From: Trichaptum fuscoviolaceum
Taxonomy: Eukaryota; Basidiomycota; Agaricomycetes; Hymenochaetales; Trichaptaceae
Length of the DNA: 64,000 nucleotides
NCBI GenBank assembly: GCA_910574455.1
Contig: CAJSYZ010000008.1
Location: 4,280,707 to 4,344,706, forward strand
Reading direction: 5' to 3'
A model generated the notes under the pieces. The model had not been told where the DNA came from. It saw nothing but the letters and a program-made list of their open reading frames with translations, and ran no database searches. Position 1 is the stretch's first letter, and the number at the start of each line of letters is the position of its first letter. This document shows positions 60,559 to 64,000 of the stretch, one piece after another. Made by a program: the position numbers and the translations under genes.

Positions 60559-62476
60559 GTGCATCGTACAGCCGGCTTCAGAGAAAAAGGATGGACGCCC
60601 CATCCCTCCACCTTTGCTTCTCCTCTGAACGAGCCTTGGATGTCGTCTAAGCCGAGCTCTGCGCTCATCCCAGCTCTGAACCTCGTTGCCAACATGGCGG
60701 GCCTCTATCCGCCGCTGTCCGCGCTGCCTCTCGCCGTGTCCATCCTCACCTCGATCGCGTCGTCCACCACAAAGTCGCCCAGCCCACAGGCGACAGCTGG
60801 CGCCAATACGGCGTTGTGTATGGTGCGTCTGCTTGTCGCTTTGAGCGTGAGCTCACTCAGATTTGCGGTAATCGTTAGTTCTGCGGGAATAGACCTCGGT
60901 ATATCGAGAACGGGAGGGTGCTTGAGTATTGCGGTAAGACGTGCGCGGAAAGCGCTAGGGCGGTCGCGCCGGCGTCGTTGAAGAGTGTGCCGCCTGTTCA
61001 GAACTGCCTCGTACGTCTACGTATCCCCTGATACACAGAACAGATCTGAACCGAGTGCTAGGTCTGTGGCTCGAAACCGCGTTTCCATGACGGACAGAAA
61101 CTGCATGACTATTGCGGGAAGAGATGTGCAGGAATGGTGCGGAGCGGGGCTAAGGCCAATCCACCGGGAAAGGCGATCATGATTTCACAACGTGAGTTAT
61201 TCATTCTCTATTCTCACCTCTTCCAGGTCATAACAAATATGTTCCTTTAACGGTGCAGCCCAAACTTGCGAGATCCCCGGGTGCAAAGCTCCTGCGTACC
61301 AGGACAAGAACGGCACCGTCTCCAAACATTGTTCCAAGTCCCATACACAGTACGTTCTACCTATACCAGTCCTTGAGAATGAAAACTTCTCATCGTTTTT
61401 TGCCCTGCAGACTGTCGAAAGAAGCTTGCTTGATGTGCCGGAAGGTGCCCATGCGCATAGGCCAGTTTTGTGGAAGGCTCTGCTCGGATAACGCTGAGAA
61501 CTCGGCGCCTAGGGTACTAGAAATCCCGGAGGGCCATATCACCTTCAAGAGTGGTGAGTTGATGACCGTGCCGCCATCCGATTCAAATTCTTACTTCCTG
61601 ATTACGGGTTAGTTGCAGACCAATTTACCTCGACGTGGAAGGCTACGAAGCCGTGTCCCGCTGTGCAGAGGATCTACAAGATCGCCATGACGAAAGCTTC
61701 CATGAGCAAGTATGAGGCGTACAAGTGAGTTTTTCTGCACTCCTTGGAGGAACATACATATGTACGCTCCCTACATCTTCTCAATACGTATATTGCTCAG
61801 ATCTGCCATCGAGGCAAAAGGAAACTTCAAGACTGCCGGGAGGGCACTTGGAAACGAGAACCGCCGCTGGCATGGGACGACCCGCCTTTGTACCTTCGGA
61901 GACCCGGGGAACACGCAACCCTGTTCCCATCAAGCGTGTGCACTGTGCTGCATCGTGAAGGTCTCTTTCGATATAACGAAACTAAAAAACGGAAGGTGAG
62001 ATACATACATATGTATATTGTCCAATAACCTGTTTTGGTCAGTCAAGTTGGTGTTCCTGACCGTTATTATTGAATTGCCCACAGCTATGGCGCCGGCATT
62101 TATTCTTCGGCAACCTCTTCCAAGTGAGTTACATGCATACATTGCATACAACAAACAGAAAATGACCGACCTCTATTGAGCAGATCCGACAGCTACTCGA
62201 CGAACAAGTGCACTTCAAATCTGAAGGCTATGATGCTCAACAAGGTCATCGTAGGCAAGGGCGCCAAGAGCGGATACAGCTCTGCCTTGACAGCCCCTCC
62301 TCCAGGATATGATTCCGTGAGTAATCTAAGCTTCTGTCATCTAAAGATGCCTATCAAACTTAAGCATTAATTTCGCCAAGGTCATCGTTGACAACCCTGG
62401 CCATGTCAATGACGAGCTCGTGGTTTTCACAAATGATGCCATCCGGCCCGCTTACCTGCTCATGTACGACGCTTAA
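60559..62476 (+). CDS. zinc-module / PARP-like ADP-ribosyltransferase domain protein
   Basis: Ten exons: 60559(or 60640)-60822, 60879-61010, 61062-61191, 61259-61349, 61411-61553, 61613-61724, 61801-61995, 62085-62123, 62184-62316, 62381-62476. The sum is divisible by three: 417 aa from the ATG at 60640 or 444 aa from 60559. Four short Cys-rich modules follow each other: CMFCGNRPRYIENG..YCGKTC, CLVCGSKPRFHDGQ..YCGKRC, CEIPGCKAPAYQDKNG..HCSKSH and CLMCRKVPMRIG..FCGRLC. Then comes a PARP-like catalytic fold: VADQFTSTWKATKPCPAVQR, RALGNENRRWHGTTRLCTFG (His of the H-Y-E triad), YGAGIYSSATSSKSDSYS (Tyr), KAMMLNKVIVGKGAKSG, and DELVVFTNDAIRPAYLLMYD (Glu). By family it may transfer ADP-ribose or be a binding derivative. 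Intact, canonical splice sites. Confidence 0.82.
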
Positions 62477-62710
62477 ATGTCATTGCCATGGATACTCTTT
62501 TATAGTATCCGAAGCACTTCCGGATTAAATATCTATATATTGAGTCTCCGTCCTTGGCAGACTTGCTTCATGGGTAAGAGCTGTTCCGGATAATACAAAG
62601 CGGCGTGATTATTCGATTCTACAACTAAGTGTACATGGCTGAGAACGATTGTCAACCTTCCTGATTAAAGTATACAGTATACTAGACAATCTTAACCGTG
62701 AAAGACTGTG
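62477..62710. other. short convergent intergenic region
   Basis: AT-rich 3' ends of two converging genes; no clear signal. Confidence 0.4.
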
Positions 62711-63900
62711 TTACGACGCATCGCGTCTTGGCTCTGGCGCATATCCAATATTCGTTGACCAGCACGGTAGTTCCACGATCTCACTTCGTTTCCTCGTTTC
62801 TCTCGCCTGCATCTCGAGCTCAACGTCCCTCTCCACGAAATCCAACCCATCTTCGTCGAGTCCCTCGTCGTGGAAGTACGAGTCGTCTGACGCGGCGTGG
62901 CTGATGTCGATGGACGGGTCCGTAATCGTGTCGGACGTGTTTGTGCGGAAGGAGAACTCTTCCGCCGTACGCGCCATCCAAGCAGAGTATCGAGAAACAT
63001 GTGTCTCGCGAGATACGACCGTCGTGAGCTGGGCGGCGCGCGACTGGGAAGCCCTTCGGGTCGCGGAAAGGACCTGCGGAGCTCCTGACCGCGCAGCAGA
63101 GTGATCATTGAAGGAGAGGAGGTTAAGGATAAGGCGCGAGATTGTCGTGACAGAAATCCTGTACGCGTTGTTCGAAATCAGAATAAGTTGCGGCTGACGG
63201 TAAAGACAAGCTGAAAGGCTTACACATGAGTGAACATAGCGTTATTGCCGATGCTCTGTTCCAAGAAGGAATTTTGCGTTTTCTGGAAAAGCCTGAGCTT
63301 GAAGTAAGGGCGCTTTCTTTCGATGGGACTCACATAAAACAAAATTAAATTGACAACATTCGCAAGGACCATAACGCTGAATCGGCGAAGCATGAGAACG
63401 TGATGGAACTGAACTAGGGAATACTAACATGAAGTAGAGACTTCCTGTGGAGAAATGGATGAATGATGACTCTATTTAAAGCTAACGTAACGCACCATCT
63501 CGGATGAGGAGCCTCGGAAGCCTCGCGTACCGGGATTTGTCATCAATCCTTCTGATCATATAGGATGTACGGACAATTGTCATGACGGAAACGACAGTGT
63601 CAAATGCAATAGATAGAAGAATTGTGACTTTGAAGGCTGGCTCATATTTAATACGGACGTGTTTTTACCAAACCGGATATGGTTGCACTCACGTTTGCTT
63701 CTGAATATTTGAAAGTATATTAGACGGAGACTTATTGGATCGAGACGACGTACGAGTTTATGAAGGCTGGTACACAAGACCTAAAGACCCCGCCGAAACC
63801 TCCCCCGAAGTTGAAGAGAATACCGTAAAACTGCGTTAGCGACCACTGTAGCAAATATGTAAGCAATGTCAGCAAACGACAACGTAACATGAGACACATA
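62711..63900 (-). CDS. probable multi-pass membrane protein (DUF6533-like), 3' part; 5' end not resolved
   Basis: The last exon (from about 63200 to the stop at 62711) reads ISNNAYRISVTTISRLILNL, then a polar tail with THVSRYSAWMARTAEEFSFR and a final acidic stretch (DSYFHDEGLDEDGLDFVERD). An upstream exon near 63415-63340 reads FHHVLMLRRFSVMVLANVVN before a GTGAGT donor. Helix VMVLANVVNLILF followed by a ...SRLILNL helix and a polar tail resembles the C-terminus of the large Agaricomycete family of seven-helix DUF6533 proteins, from memory. Possible earlier exons at 63600-63900 (VVANAVLRYSLQLRGRFRRG) are weak, and the start may lie beyond the window. Confidence 0.42.
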
Positions 63901-64000
63901 CGGCGGAAGCTACAACTGTGGAAAGGCCAAGAATGCATAAAGGTAGGAGGACCCAGGTATTTCGGTTGTACACAGCATAAGTGCGAAGGGAGAGGACGAC
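63901..64000. other. window end, unassigned
   Basis: May contain further 5' exons of the minus-strand membrane-protein gene; too short to judge. Confidence 0.3.

Noticed and set aside
62692..63108. 138-codon Arg-rich open frame on the minus strand
   Set aside because: Overlaps, in another frame, the more protein-like acidic exon ending at 62711.

Overview
The window looks like the nuclear genome of a mushroom-forming fungus (Basidiomycota, Agaricomycetes). It has many short GT–AG introns, a PARP-like gene preceded by several small zinc modules of a type I associate with Agaricomycetes, multi-pass membrane proteins with basidiomycete-type exon structure, chromodomain-bearing Ty3/gypsy elements, a DIRS-like element and a Tc1-like transposon. 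No rRNA, tRNA or CRISPR array was seen. Species cannot be fixed from the sequence.

Layout. 1-730: intact HSP10 co-chaperonin gene (4 exons). About 1360-55600: a diverged tandem array of an unidentified gene region (units A, B, C and a remnant D). Each unit carries gene fragments, and A-C each end with a small ORF behind a TATA-like box. Unit A has been blown apart by insertions: a DIRS-like tyrosine-recombinase retrotransposon (about 3480-8765), a 1.28 kb terminal-inverted-repeat element (8902-10184, 10-bp TSD), and a Tc1-like DD34E transposon (10508-47642). That transposon carries a second, convergently placed passenger gene.

The Tc1-like element is itself a nest. Its minus-strand transposase gene is interrupted by a solo LTR (15413-16202) and by chromovirus E1 (16377-46936). 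E1 is interrupted by chromovirus E2 (19333-25656) and, just before the chromodomain segment, by chromovirus E3 (28168-45686, minus strand). E3 holds an intact Copia element E4 (29819-34745) and a gag-only LTR element E5 (40836-42337, minus strand). Every LTR insertion has a matching 5-bp target duplication, so the order of events can be read: Tc1, then E1, then E2 and E3, then E4 and E5.

Functionally, E1, E2 and E3 share two features. Each has an 11-nt primer-binding site complementary to a stretch inside its own LTR (self-priming as in Tf1/sushi elements; the pairing co-varies between E1 and E2). Each also has a -1 slippery heptamer at the gag stop codon leading into pol. E3 has extra coding regions both before gag and after pol; the upstream one contains what looks like a second, orphan integrase zinc-binding (H2C2) domain. 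These accessory genes and the Tc1 passenger gene are the best candidates for undescribed biology.

55600-64000 is host DNA: an 11-exon membrane-protein gene (minus), a 10-exon zinc-module/PARP-like gene (plus), and the 3' part of another membrane-protein gene (minus). Stretches not listed as features were read and held nothing I can support.
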